A DNA stretch of 64,000 nucleotides from Streptomyces sp. BV286 (GCF_019090165.1 NZ_JAHRIB010000129.1:1-64000), one strand, 5' to 3'. Counted from the first letter of the stretch, positions 47,786 to 55,922 are shown. Program-made: numbers and translations. The notes: generated from the sequence alone by a model not told the origin.

Positions 47786-47818
47786 ACAGGTCTACACCAC
47801 TGAGTGGTGTAGACCACG
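47786..47818. promoter_or_regulatory. Two adjoining DasR operators upstream of nagE2
   Basis: ACAGGTCTACACCACT (47786-47801) and AGTGGTGTAGACCACG (47803-47818), one base apart. Together they make a 27-base inverted repeat (GGTCTACACCACT-G-AGTGGTGTAGACC). Both fit the dre consensus; 76 bases before the nagE2 ATG. Confidence 0.92.
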
Positions 47819-47894
47819 TGGATGCGTCCATCCCTCGTGCACTCCTCTTTCTCTCCCTCTCCGCCTCCGGCGGCACGCAGCACATGGAGGAACA

Positions 47895-49145
47895 ATGACC
47901 ACCGCCACAGCTCCGGCGGCCCCCACGAAGAAGTGGGGCTCCGGCCTGCTCCAGGGCCTGCAGAAGGTCGGCCGCAGCCTGCAGCTCCCCATCGCCGTGC
48001 TGCCGGCCGCCGGCATCCTGCTCCGTCTCGGCCAGCCCGACGTGTTCGGCCCCGACGGGCTCGGCTGGGACAAGGTCGCCTCCGTGTTCGCCACGGCCGG
48101 TGACGCGGTCTTCGCCAACCTCCCGCTGCTGTTCTGCGTCGGCATCGCCATCGGCTTCGCCAAGAAGTCCGACGGCTCCACCGCCCTCGCGGCGCTCGTC
48201 GGATTCCTCGTCTACAAGAACGTGCTCACCGCGTTCCCGATCACCGAGGCCAAGGTCCAGAAGGGCGCGGACGTCGCCGCGACCTACAACGACCCCAAGG
48301 TCCTCGGCGGCATCGTGATGGGCCTGATAGCCGCCGTCACCTGGCAGCGGTTCCACCGCACCAAGCTGCCCGACTGGCTCGGCTTCTTCAACGGCCGCCG
48401 TCTCGTCCCGATCCTGATGGCCTTCATCGGCACCGCGGTCGGCGTCTTCTTCGGCCTGGTCTGGGAGCCCGTCGGTGACGTCATCACCAACTTCGGCGAG
48501 TGGATGACCGGCCTCGGCGCGGTCGGCGCGGGCATCTTCGGCGCGATCAACCGCGCGCTGCTTCCCGTCGGCATGCACCAGTTCGTGAACACCGTCGCCT
48601 GGCAGGAGATCGGTTCCTTCAAGGACTCCGCGGGCACCGTCTGGCACGGTGACCTGCCCCGCTTCTTCCACGGCGACCCGACCGCCGGCCAGTTCATGAC
48701 GGGCTTCTTCCCCATCATGATGTTCGCGCTGCCGGCCGCCGCCCTCGCGATCACGCACTGCGCCCGCCCCGAGCGCCGCAAGGCCGTGGGCGGCATGATG
48801 GTCTCCCTCGCGCTGACGTCGTTCGTCACCGGCATCACCGAGCCGATCGAGTTCGCGTTCATGTTCATCGCGCCGGTCCTGTACGTGATCCACGCGGTGC
48901 TGACCGCCCTCTCGATGGCCATCACCTGGGCGCTGGGCGTGCACCACGGCTTCAGCTTCTCCGCCGGTGCCATCGACTACTTCCTGAACTGGAACCTCGC
49001 CACCAAGCCCTGGATGATCATCCCGATCGGCCTGGTCTTCGCGGCGGTCTACTACGTGACCTTCCGCTTCGCGATCATCAGGTTCAACCTCGCCACCCCG
49101 GGCCGTGAGCCCGACGAGGAGGTCGAGGACCTCACCAAGGCGTGA
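47895..49145 (+). CDS. nagE2: PTS GlcNAc permease EIIC (NagE2)
   Basis: 416 residues from the ATG at 47895 (GGAGGAACA). Same fold and motifs as NagE1 (LQKVGRSLQLPIAVLPAAGILLRLGQPDVFG, SGGFF-like MTGFFPIMMFALPAAALAI, GITEPIEFAFMF, LGVHHGFSFSAGAIDY). In S. coelicolor NagE2 is the main GlcNAc transporter and DasR controls it through tandem dre sites, as found here. The higher similarity of this gene to the host codon bias than nagE1 (more C at third positions) suggests it is the highly expressed copy. Confidence 0.96.
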   Translation: MTTATAPAAPTKKWGSGLLQGLQKVGRSLQLPIAVLPAAGILLRLGQPDVFGPDGLGWDKVASVFATAGDAVFANLPLLFCVGIAIGFAKKSDGSTALAALVGFLVYKNVLTAFPITEAKVQKGADVAATYNDPKVLGGIVMGLIAAVTWQRFHRTKLPDWLGFFNGRRLVPILMAFIGTAVGVFFGLVWEPVGDVITNFGEWMTGLGAVGAGIFGAINRALLPVGMHQFVNTVAWQEIGSFKDSAGTVWHGDLPRFFHGDPTAGQFMTGFFPIMMFALPAAALAITHCARPERRKAVGGMMVSLALTSFVTGITEPIEFAFMFIAPVLYVIHAVLTALSMAITWALGVHHGFSFSAGAIDYFLNWNLATKPWMIIPIGLVFAAVYYVTFRFAIIRFNLATPGREPDEEVEDLTKA

Positions 49146-49157
49146 GCTCTCGCACCA

Positions 49158-49205
49158 CGTACGAAAGGCCCCCGGACCCATTGGGTTCCGGGGGCCTTTC
49201 GTACG
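49158..49205 (+). terminator. Terminator after nagE2
   Basis: CGTACGAAAGGCCCCCGG pairs with CCGGGGGCCTTTCGTACG around a 12-base loop region, beginning 13 bases past the stop. It also serves the convergent MBL-fold gene, whose stop is 28 bases away. Confidence 0.87.
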
Positions 49206-49232
49206 CGTGCGCGCGGATCGGCGCGAGCGCGC

Positions 49233-49985
49233 TCAGATCTCGTACGTGGCCCGCGGCGTCGCCAGTTCCACCGGTCCCCCGAACACCTCGCGGGCGTCCA
49301 CCAGGTTGGCCTGGGGGTCCGTCCACGGCGGGATGTGGGTGAGTACGAGGCGGCGGGCGCCGGCGCGGGTCGCGGTCTCGCCGGCCTCGCGGCCGTTGAG
49401 GTGGAGGTCCGGGATGCTCTCCTTGCCGTGGGTGAACGCGGCCTCGCAGAGGAACAGATCCGTGTCCCGGGCCAGTTCGTCGAGCGTGTCGCACACGCCC
49501 GTGTCCCCGGAGTACGTGAGCGACCGCCCGCCGTGCTCCACGCGGATGCCGTACGCCTCCACGGGATGGCTGACCTTCTCGGTGTGCACCGAGAAGGGGC
49601 CGATCTCGAAGGAGCCCGGCTTGACGGTGTGGAAGTCGAAGACCTCGCTCATGGAGGAGGCGGAGGGGGTGTCCGCGTACGCGGTGGTCAGTCGCTGCTC
49701 GGTGCCCTCGGGTCCGTACACCGGAATCGGATCGCAGCGACCGCCGTCGTGGCGGTAGTAGCGCGCGACGAAGTACGCGCACATGTCGATGCAGTGGTCG
49801 GCGTGCAGATGGCTGAGGAAGATCGCGTCAAGGTCGTAGAGACCGCAGTGGCGCTGCAGCTCGCCAAGGGCACCGTTGCCCATGTCGAGAAGCAGCCGGA
49901 AGCCGTCGGCCTCGATGAGGTAGCTCGAACAGGCCGATTCCGCGGACGGGAACGACCCCGAGCAGCCGACGACGGTGAGCTTCAT
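49233..49985 (-). CDS. MBL-fold metallohydrolase (RNase Z-like)
   Basis: 250 residues from the ATG at 49985 (GGAGG upstream). Metal-binding SHLHADHCIDM and TYSGDTG, with a final LTHIPPW. Similar to tRNase Z-family and other actinobacterial phosphodiesterase-like MBL proteins; which substrate it cleaves is unknown. The upstream extension of this frame to 51434 crosses two other genes and is a shadow. Confidence 0.87.
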   Translation of the reverse strand: MKLTVVGCSGSFPSAESACSSYLIEADGFRLLLDMGNGALGELQRHCGLYDLDAIFLSHLHADHCIDMCAYFVARYYRHDGGRCDPIPVYGPEGTEQRLTTAYADTPSASSMSEVFDFHTVKPGSFEIGPFSVHTEKVSHPVEAYGIRVEHGGRSLTYSGDTGVCDTLDELARDTDLFLCEAAFTHGKESIPDLHLNGREAGETATRAGARRLVLTHIPPWTDPQANLVDAREVFGGPVELATPRATYEI

Positions 49986-50193
49986 AAAGCAGAAACCTCC
50001 GCTGGCGGGGAGTGAAGTCGGGGGTCGTGCGGTCCGTCGAGCGTAAGGCGCAAAAGGGCGGGTCGCTCCTCCGTCGAGGGCTGTTGTGGGCGAACTCACC
50101 TGCGGTGTCACCGGTTCGGGGGCAGCGGGGTGGCCGGCGGCAGGGCCGGGGGCACACGGGCGTGGGCGGGGGCGCGCCGGTACCGTCGTACGC

Positions 50194-50658
50194 ATGGACA
50201 CGTGGTGGTGGCTCGCGTTGGCGGCCGTGGTGCTGCTCGCGGGCGTGGCGGCCCTGGTCGACGGGTGGGGGCGCGGGCGGCCGCCCGGCAGGCGGGGGCG
50301 GTCGTCGCAGCGGCCACCGGGGAGGGCCGACGGGGTCGACCGCTCGCCCCGGCCGCAGCCGGCGGAGATCTGGTGGGCGAATGTGCCGTTCGAGGACGGG
50401 CCGGGTGCGAAGGACCGGCCCTGCCTCGTCCTGTCGGTCCGGGGGCGCCGGGCCGTGGTCGCCAAGATCACCACGAAGCACCACGACGGGCGGAGCGGGG
50501 TCATCGCGCTTCCCGCGGGGGCCGTGGGTGACGCCCGGGGGCGTGCGAGCTTCCTGGAGACCGACGAGCTGCGGAGGTTGCCGGTGCGGGAGTTCCGGCG
50601 GCGGGTGGGGGTGCTGGACCCCGGGGTCTGGGACCGGGTGCGGCACCTGACGAAGTAG
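50194..50658 (+). CDS. Membrane-tethered PemK/MazF-like protein
   Basis: 154 residues. The N-terminus is a membrane helix (WWWLALAAVVLLAGVAALVDGW), then a basic linker (PPGRRGRSSQRPPGR). The rest is PemK/MazF-like: EIWWANVPFEDGPGAKDRPCLVLSV, VVAKITTKH and FRRRVGVLDPGVWDRV. MazF toxins cut RNA and are soluble with an antitoxin next door; here a membrane anchor precedes the domain and no antitoxin gene is adjacent. It may be a modified family member with a different role. Conserved beside cysM in Streptomyces as I recall. Confidence 0.75.
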   Translation: MDTWWWLALAAVVLLAGVAALVDGWGRGRPPGRRGRSSQRPPGRADGVDRSPRPQPAEIWWANVPFEDGPGAKDRPCLVLSVRGRRAVVAKITTKHHDGRSGVIALPAGAVGDARGRASFLETDELRRLPVREFRRRVGVLDPGVWDRVRHLTK

Positions 50659-50803
50659 GGCTTCGGGCGCCTCGCGCCCGCCCGCGCCGTCCCTCGGTCC
50701 GAGCGGCCTCGTGCGCGGCCCCGGACGCCGATCGCCGGACGGGCCGGGAGCAGCCCTCCGACGTTCGAGGAGCGGGCGTTCCGGGGCGGGGCGGGGTGAT
50801 GCC

Positions 50804-51754
50804 CTACGCCCAGAGCTGGCCCTGGAGTGTCTCGATGGCCTCTTCCGTGGTGGCGGCGGTGTAGACGCCCGTGCTGAGGTACTTCCAGCCGCCGTCGGCC
50901 ACGACGAAGACGATGTCGGCGGACTCCCCTGCCTGGACGGCCTTGCGCCCGACGCCGATCGCCGCGTGCAGTGCGGCTCCGGTGGACACCCCGGCGAAGA
51001 TCCCCTCCTGCTGGAGGAGCTCCCGCGTCCGGGTGACGGCGTCGGCCGAGCCGACCGAGAAGCGCGTGGTCAGCACCGAGGCGTCGTAGAGCTCGGGGAC
51101 GAAGCCCTCGTCGAGGTTGCGGAGGCCGTAGACGAGGTCGTCGTAGCGCGGCTCGGCGGCGACGATCTTCACGTCCGGCTTCTGCTCGCGGAGGTACCGG
51201 CCCACGCCCATCAGCGTTCCGGTGGTGCCGAGCCCGGCGACGAAGTGGGTGACGGAGGGCAGGTCGGTCAGGATCTCCGGGCCTGTCGTGGCGTAGTGCG
51301 CGCCCGCGTTGTCGGGGTTGCCGTACTGGTAGAGCATCACCCAGTCGGGGTGTTCGGCGGCGAGCTCCTTCGCCACGCGTACCGCCGTGTTGGAACCGCC
51401 CGCCGCCGGTGAGGGGATGATCTCGGCGCCCCACATGGCGAGCAGCTCACGCCGCTCCTGCGAGGTGTTCTCGGGCATGACGCACACCATGCGGTAGCCC
51501 TTGAGCTTGGCGGCCATGGCGAGCGAGATACCGGTGTTGCCGGACGTCGGTTCGAGGATCGTGCAGCCGGGTGTGAGCCTGCCGTCCTTCTCGGCCTGTT
51601 CGATCATGTGGAGCGCGGGGCGGTCCTTGACCGAGCCGGTCGGGTTGCGGTCCTCGAGCTTCGCCCAGATGCGGACGTCGGCGGACGGCGAGAGCCGCGG
51701 CAGGCGCACCAGAGGGGTGTTGCCCACCGCGGCCAGCGGGGAGTCGTAGCGCAT
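50804..51754 (-). CDS. cysM: Cysteine synthase CysM (CysO-dependent)
   Basis: 316 residues. PLP fold type II with K43 in GSVKDRPALHM, phosphate loop EPTSGNTGISLA (68-79) and GTTGTLMGVGRYL. It lies with cysO and mec, as in Mycobacterium tuberculosis, where CysM uses O-phosphoserine and CysO thiocarboxylate to make a CysO-cysteine adduct. Its start is 25 bases after cysO's stop, so they share a transcript. Confidence 0.93.
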   Translation of the reverse strand: MRYDSPLAAVGNTPLVRLPRLSPSADVRIWAKLEDRNPTGSVKDRPALHMIEQAEKDGRLTPGCTILEPTSGNTGISLAMAAKLKGYRMVCVMPENTSQERRELLAMWGAEIIPSPAAGGSNTAVRVAKELAAEHPDWVMLYQYGNPDNAGAHYATTGPEILTDLPSVTHFVAGLGTTGTLMGVGRYLREQKPDVKIVAAEPRYDDLVYGLRNLDEGFVPELYDASVLTTRFSVGSADAVTRTRELLQQEGIFAGVSTGAALHAAIGVGRKAVQAGESADIVFVVADGGWKYLSTGVYTAATTEEAIETLQGQLWA

Positions 51755-51779
51755 CAGCGATCAGAGCCCGGCAGCCCGG

Positions 51780-52058
51780 TCAGACCATGCCGCCGGCCAC
51801 GGCCGGCAGGATGGTGACGCTGTCGCCGTCGGTGAGCTTGGTGTTGATGCCGTCGAGGAAGCGGACGTCCTCGTCGTTCAGGTACACGTTCACGAAGCGG
51901 CGCAGTTCGCCGCCGTCCACGATGCGGGCCTGGATGCCCGTGTGGCGGCTCTCGAGGTCGTCGAGGAGCTCGGCGAGGGTCTCCCCGCCGCCCTCGACGG
52001 CCTTCTGGCCGTCGGTGTAGGTGCGGAGGATGGTGGGGATGCGGACCTCGATGGCCAT
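51780..52058 (-). CDS. cysO: Sulfur-carrier protein CysO with a C-terminal GGMV
   Basis: 92 residues. MoaD/ThiS beta-grasp protein: IPTILRTYTDGQKAVEG, FVNVYLNDEDVRFLDGINTKLTDGDSVTILPAVAGG. It carries sulfide as a C-terminal thiocarboxylate on the Gly-Gly tail. In M. tuberculosis the protein ends with GG, but here two further codons (ATG GTC) come before TGA, so the tail must be trimmed before it can be activated. Mec or another JAMM protease probably does this. The start ATG is 15 bases from an AGGAGCC site. Confidence 0.93.
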   Translation of the reverse strand: MAIEVRIPTILRTYTDGQKAVEGGGETLAELLDDLESRHTGIQARIVDGGELRRFVNVYLNDEDVRFLDGINTKLTDGDSVTILPAVAGGMV

Positions 52059-52182
52059 GGTTGCGGGCTCCTGTCGGAAGGTGAGTCAGGTCTGGAGTGC
52101 GCGCGGCAGCGCGGGAGAAGCCGAGGGGCGGGCCGGTCGCGGCCCCGCGAAGCCGTGGCTCAGGGCCGTACGGCGGCAGGAA

Positions 52183-52284
52183 TCAGCGCGTACAGATGGC
52201 GCTCTGCAGCCTGCACAGGTCGACGTGCAGCCGCGCCACGAGCAGCATGCCCGGCGTCTTGTCGCTCACGTCGTGGGAAACCAT
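52183..52284 (-). CDS. Short leader peptide of the cysteine (sulfur) type
   Basis: 33 codons (MVSHDVSDKTPG... LVARLHVDLCRLQSAICTR) ending 124 bases upstream of cysO on the same strand. The core ARLHVDLCRLxSAIC matches the conserved actinobacterial 'putative leader peptide' found ahead of sulfur-assimilation genes, in which cysteine codons near the end allow control by cysteine supply. Here two cysteines (24 and 31) are near the end. Translation of it likely attenuates cysO-cysM. Confidence 0.8.
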   Translation of the reverse strand: MVSHDVSDKTPGMLLVARLHVDLCRLQSAICTR

Positions 52285-52372
52285 GGGCTCATCGTATCGA
52301 TTCCCGGCCCGGGTCCTGGAATGTGATCTCAGATGGTGGATGAATTCTGACCGAAATGTGGGATCGCGCGGG

Positions 52373-52795
52373 TCAGTAGGCCTCCACCACCGTGACCTCC
52401 TCCTCCGTGACCTCGCCGTCGACGATGCGGTACGAGCGGAACTGGAAGTCGCCGAGCCCGTCGGTGTCGGCGGTCGAGACGAGGACGTAGTGCGCGTTCG
52501 GCTCGGACGCCAGGGAGATGTCCGTGCGGGACGGGTAGGCCTCGGTCGACGTGTGGGAGTGGTAGACGACCACCGGCTCCTCGTCGCGGTCGTCCATCTC
52601 GCGGTAGAGCTTGAACAGGTCGCCCGAGTCGAACTCGTAGAACGTGGGTGACATCGCCGCGTTCAGCATGGGGACGAAGCGCTCGGGGCGGCCGGTGCCC
52701 TCCGGGCCCGCGATCACGCCGCACGCCTCGTCGGGGTGGTCCCGGCGCGCGTGCGCGACGATCTGGTCGACGAGGGACTGGGTGATGGTCAGCAT
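52373..52795 (-). CDS. mec: Mec-type JAMM metalloprotease
   Basis: 140 residues from the ATG at 52795. JAB/MPN fold with E in DEACGVIAG and the zinc motif YHSHTSTEAYPSRTDISLA (HxH...D). In M. tuberculosis Mec cuts cysteine off the CysO adduct. With cysO and cysM it forms the sulfur-carrier cysteine route. In this organism it may also trim the -MV tail of CysO. An upstream frame that runs to 53608 is a shadow of the permease. Confidence 0.92.
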   Translation of the reverse strand: MLTITQSLVDQIVAHARRDHPDEACGVIAGPEGTGRPERFVPMLNAAMSPTFYEFDSGDLFKLYREMDDRDEEPVVVYHSHTSTEAYPSRTDISLASEPNAHYVLVSTADTDGLGDFQFRSYRIVDGEVTEEEVTVVEAY

Positions 52796-52911
52796 GGTGG
52801 TCAGGATAAGCAGACGGCAGCCCCGTACCGAAGGGTGGTACGGGGCTGCCCACATGGTGGGCCACGAGCCCTGCATGCCGATGGTGGGACCGGGACCGGT
52901 CCGGGTGGCTG

Positions 52912-53007
52912 CGGTCGGCCGGCCTTCCCGGACTCCGGTCAGCCGAGCTTGTCGGTATCCGGTCAGCCGGCCTTTTCGAACTCCGGTCAGCCGACTTTCT
53001 CGAACTC
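52912..53007. repeat. Four 24-bp tandem repeats across the permease stop codon
   Basis: On the minus strand the units read GAGTTCGAGAAAGTCGGCTG-ACCG, then three diverged copies: GAGTTCGAAAAGGCCGGCTG..., GATACCGACAAGCTCGGCTG..., GAGTCCGGGAAGGCCGGCCG.... The first holds the last codons and stop of the permease (EFEKVG-stop); the others lie beyond it. Confidence 0.87.
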
Positions 53008-54447
53008 CGGGTCGCGGCGTTCGGTGACCTCCGGGTTCCGTGACTTCAGCACGGCCCAGCCGATGCCCAGTGCGGCGGCCCAGCCCGCCATCACGTACAG
53101 GCAGACGCGGGAGTCGGCGTCGTAGGCGATGAGGCCGGTGACGAAGAGGAGGAACGCGACCGCGACCCAGCTGAACTTCGATCCGCCGGGCGCCGGGAAG
53201 GACGAGGCGGGCAGACGTCCGGCGTCGACGGCGCGGCGGTACAGGATGTGGCTGACGAGGATCATGAGCCAGGTCCAGATGCCTGCCGCCGTGGCGACCG
53301 AGACGACGTAGCCGAAGGCCTTCTCCGGGACGATGTAGTTCAGGACCACGCCGATGCCCATGAAGAGCATGGAGACGGTGATGCCGAACGCGGGCGTCCT
53401 GGTGGCGGACAGCTTGTTGAAGATCCTCGGCGCCTCGCCGTTGTCCGCCAGGGTGCGCAGCATGCGGCCGGTGGAGTACATGCCGGAGTTGCAGGAGGAG
53501 AGCGCCGCCGTCAGGACGACGAAGTTGACGATGCCGGCGCCCGCGGGGATGCCGATCTTCGCGAAGGCGGCGACGAAGGGGCTGACGCCCGGCGCGAACT
53601 CCGTCCACTTCACGACGCAGAGGATGACCGTGAGCGCGCCGACGTAGAAGAGGGCGATGCGCCAGGGCAGGGTGTTGATCGCCTTGGGGAGCGTCTTCTC
53701 CGGGTTCTCGGACTCACCGGCGGTGACGCCGACGAGTTCGACGGCCAGGTAGGCGAACATGACGCCCTGAAGGGTCATGAGGGACGAGCCGATGCCCTTG
53801 GGGAAGAAGCCGTCGAAGGCCCAGAGGTTCGACACGGCGGCGGTGTCACCGGCGGAGCTGAAGCCGAAGGTGAGGACGCCCAGGCCGATCACGATCATGC
53901 CGATGAGGGCGGTGACCTTGACCATCGAGAACCAGAACTCGATCTCGCCGAAGAGCTTGACGGAGATCAGGTTCGCCGTGAAGAGCACGAGCAGGAAGAC
54001 CAGGGCCGTGACCCACTGCGGGATCTGCGGGAACCAGTAGTTGACGTAGATCGCGGCGGCGGTGAGTTCCGCCATGCCGGTGACGACCCACATCAGCCAG
54101 TAGGTCCAGCCGGTGAAGTAGCCGAAGAAGGGCCCGAGGAACTCGCGGGAGTACTCCGCGAAGGAGCCCGAGACCGGACGGTAGAGCAGCAGCTCGCCGA
54201 GGGCCCGCATGATGAAGAAGATGATGACGCCCGCGAGGGCGTACATGAGGATGAGGCTGGGGCCGGCCTTGGCGATGTTCGCCCCAGCGCCCAGGAAGAG
54301 GCCGACGCCGATGGCGCCGCCGATCGCGATCATCTGGACCTGACGGCTGCCGAGCCCGCGTTCGTAGCCCTCTTCGGAGGTGTCGCTGTCGGCGGCACCG
54401 TTGCCGCCGCGCTCGTCGTCGTGCTTTCCGACCTGCACCGAGGTCAT
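52987..54447 (-). CDS. Amino-acid permease (APC superfamily, GABA/D-Ala/Gly type)
   Basis: 486 residues from the ATG at 54447. Twelve membrane helices: QMIAIGGAIGVGLFLGAGANIAKAGPSLIL, ALGELLLYRPVSGSFAEY, MFAYLAVELVGVTAGESENPEKTLP (motif in helix 6 loop) and the final LYVMAGWAAALGIGW. The sequence is that of the AAT/GABA-permease group (CycA, GabP, AnsP). The substrate cannot be chosen. The gene lies between mec and DUF2017 and has a 353-base upstream region; four copies of its 3' end repeat follow the stop. Confidence 0.9.
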   Translation of the reverse strand: MTSVQVGKHDDERGGNGAADSDTSEEGYERGLGSRQVQMIAIGGAIGVGLFLGAGANIAKAGPSLILMYALAGVIIFFIMRALGELLLYRPVSGSFAEYSREFLGPFFGYFTGWTYWLMWVVTGMAELTAAAIYVNYWFPQIPQWVTALVFLLVLFTANLISVKLFGEIEFWFSMVKVTALIGMIVIGLGVLTFGFSSAGDTAAVSNLWAFDGFFPKGIGSSLMTLQGVMFAYLAVELVGVTAGESENPEKTLPKAINTLPWRIALFYVGALTVILCVVKWTEFAPGVSPFVAAFAKIGIPAGAGIVNFVVLTAALSSCNSGMYSTGRMLRTLADNGEAPRIFNKLSATRTPAFGITVSMLFMGIGVVLNYIVPEKAFGYVVSVATAAGIWTWLMILVSHILYRRAVDAGRLPASSFPAPGGSKFSWVAVAFLLFVTGLIAYDADSRVCLYVMAGWAAALGIGWAVLKSRNPEVTERRDPEFEKVG

Positions 54448-54800
54448 GTCCGTGCGCCTTTCTCCATGCCGGTCCGAGCCGTCGTCGGCTTCGGACCGTT
54501 TCCGATCCCCCCGGATTCCTGGAGTTGAACGGGCTCCGTGAGCCCGCCGAGCGGCCTTCCCGGGGCCGCTCGTGCCTGGCCGGCGGTCGCCGGCTCGGTG
54601 GCGCACCCGGCAGGACGTGGGTGGTGTCCTGGCCGGGCGGTCGTGAAGATCTATCACGGTCGCGGCATTGATCACCCGAGGTGCTTGTAGCGCATGCCAC
54701 AGGAAGAAGCGGACATAGAACACCCGGGCCCTCATAGCAGGCCCGGGTGGTGATGTGATCGTTATCCGGATTTGAGCGTCCGCTGAGCGAACGCTTCATG
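54448..54800. other. Leader region of the permease gene
   Basis: 353 bases without a gene. Minus-strand GC-rich hairpins can form (for example GAGCGGCC / GGCCGCTC near 54550-54570), but I do not recognise any riboswitch. A terminator for DUF2017 lies at 54721-54749. A promoter must be present, but I could not fix it. Confidence 0.5.
54721..54749 (-). terminator. Terminator after DUF2017
   Basis: CACCCGGGC (54721-54729) pairs with GCCCGGGTG (54741-54749), followed on the minus strand by TTCTATGTCCGCTTCTT. It ends the clpS-DUF2017 transcript. Confidence 0.72.
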
Positions 54801-55406
54801 TCACTTCATCAACGTTTCAACCAACGTTTCCTGTAGTCCGCCGAGCCACAGATACGCCATCACCATCGGCTTGCGCGGGTCCTCGTCCGGCAGCCGGTAG
54901 AGGAGGTCCGTGTCCTCCTCGTCGACGACGTCCAGCCGCGAGCCGATCGCCAGACGCAGGTCGTTGAGGGAGCTGAGCCACTGCTTCGACTCCTCGGGCG
55001 TCAGCTTCAGGACCGCCCCGCCCTCCCCCACGGCGGCGAGGGTGTCCAGGGAGCGGATCACCACGAGGGCGTTGTCGCGCTTGCCGGCCCGCAGGTCGTT
55101 CTCGGTGAAGCGGCGGAACTCCGCGGAGTACGCGCGCTGCTCCTCGGCCTGCTCGGGCGAGGAGGCCTCGACGTCGGGCCCGCTGTACGCGTCCGGGAAG
55201 AGGCGCTTGAGCACGGGGTCGGAGGGCGGCTCGCTCGGCCCCTCCGCGAACAGTTCGGCGAGCGGATCGTCGGAGACGTCCTCGCCCGGTCCCGGTCCGA
55301 TGAGCTCCAGGAGCTGTACGGCGAGGGAGCGGATGATGGAGATCTCGACCTCGTCGAGCGCGACGGCCGCGCCGCCGCCGGGGAGCGGTTCGAAGTGTCC
55401 TGGCAT
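54801..55406 (-). CDS. DUF2017 protein, AosR homologue
   Basis: 201 residues; conserved in actinobacteria beside clpS. In M. tuberculosis the family member Rv1332 (AosR) is a redox-sensing regulator that controls the mec-cysO-cysM cluster. The present protein is acidic and mostly helical and contains no cysteine, so a thiol-based sensing mode is unlikely here. The location in one neighbourhood with mec, cysO and cysM agrees with a linked role. Confidence 0.82.
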   Translation of the reverse strand: MPGHFEPLPGGGAAVALDEVEISIIRSLAVQLLELIGPGPGEDVSDDPLAELFAEGPSEPPSDPVLKRLFPDAYSGPDVEASSPEQAEEQRAYSAEFRRFTENDLRAGKRDNALVVIRSLDTLAAVGEGGAVLKLTPEESKQWLSSLNDLRLAIGSRLDVVDEEDTDLLYRLPDEDPRKPMVMAYLWLGGLQETLVETLMK

Positions 55407-55506
55407 CAGGTTGCGTCGCTACTTCCAGTACTGCGCGGGTGTCGGGCAGGTGCCGGTCGTGCCGGATCGGTCCGGGTCGCCCCCGGTCGCGCCGGGTCGG
55501 GGCCGG

Positions 55507-55824
55507 TCATTTCCGGTCGTGCTGGAGGGTGGCCCACAGACCGTAGCCGTGCATGGCCTGCACATCGCGCTCCATCTCCTCACGGGTGCCGCTGGAGACA
55601 ACGGCCCGGCCCTTGTGGTGGACGTCCATCATCAACTTGGTGGCCTTGTCCTTCGAGTAGCCGAAGTACGACTGGAAGACGTAGGTCACGTAGCTCATGA
55701 GGTTGACCGGATCGTTGTGGACGATGGTCACCCACGGGACGTCGGGCTCGGGTACGGCGAATACCTCCTCCGCCGACTCGGTCTTTTCGGTCTCTAGGGG
55801 TGCGGGAGCCGTCACACGGCCCAT
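55507..55824 (-). CDS. clpS: ClpS adaptor (N-end rule)
   Basis: 105 residues from the ATG at 55824 (GTG at 55815 is also in frame). The core VPWVTIVHNDPVNLMSYVTYVFQSYFGYSKDKATKLMMDVHHKGRAVV is clearly ClpS. It delivers proteins with hydrophobic N-termini to ClpCP. Overlap with DUF2017 is absent but they lie 100 bases apart on one strand. Confidence 0.96.
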   Translation of the reverse strand: MGRVTAPAPLETEKTESAEEVFAVPEPDVPWVTIVHNDPVNLMSYVTYVFQSYFGYSKDKATKLMMDVHHKGRAVVSSGTREEMERDVQAMHGYGLWATLQHDRK

Positions 55825-55922
55825 GCTGCCACCACAGGTGGGTGCCCGGCCAAACGAGCCCCGCAAATCACGGGACCCCACAAATCGTCAGAGTGACGAG
55901 ATAGGGGGTAGCATCTCCTGCC

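Noticed and set aside
49986..51434. N-terminal extension of the MBL-fold frame on the minus strand to 51434
   Set aside because: It crosses the PemK-like gene and most of cysM in another frame, has Arg/Pro-rich shadow composition, and a good start with GGAGG exists at 49985.
54448..54720. Possible riboswitch in the permease leader
   Set aside because: I compared it by eye with glycine, SAM and cyclic-di-AMP aptamers and found none of their conserved cores.
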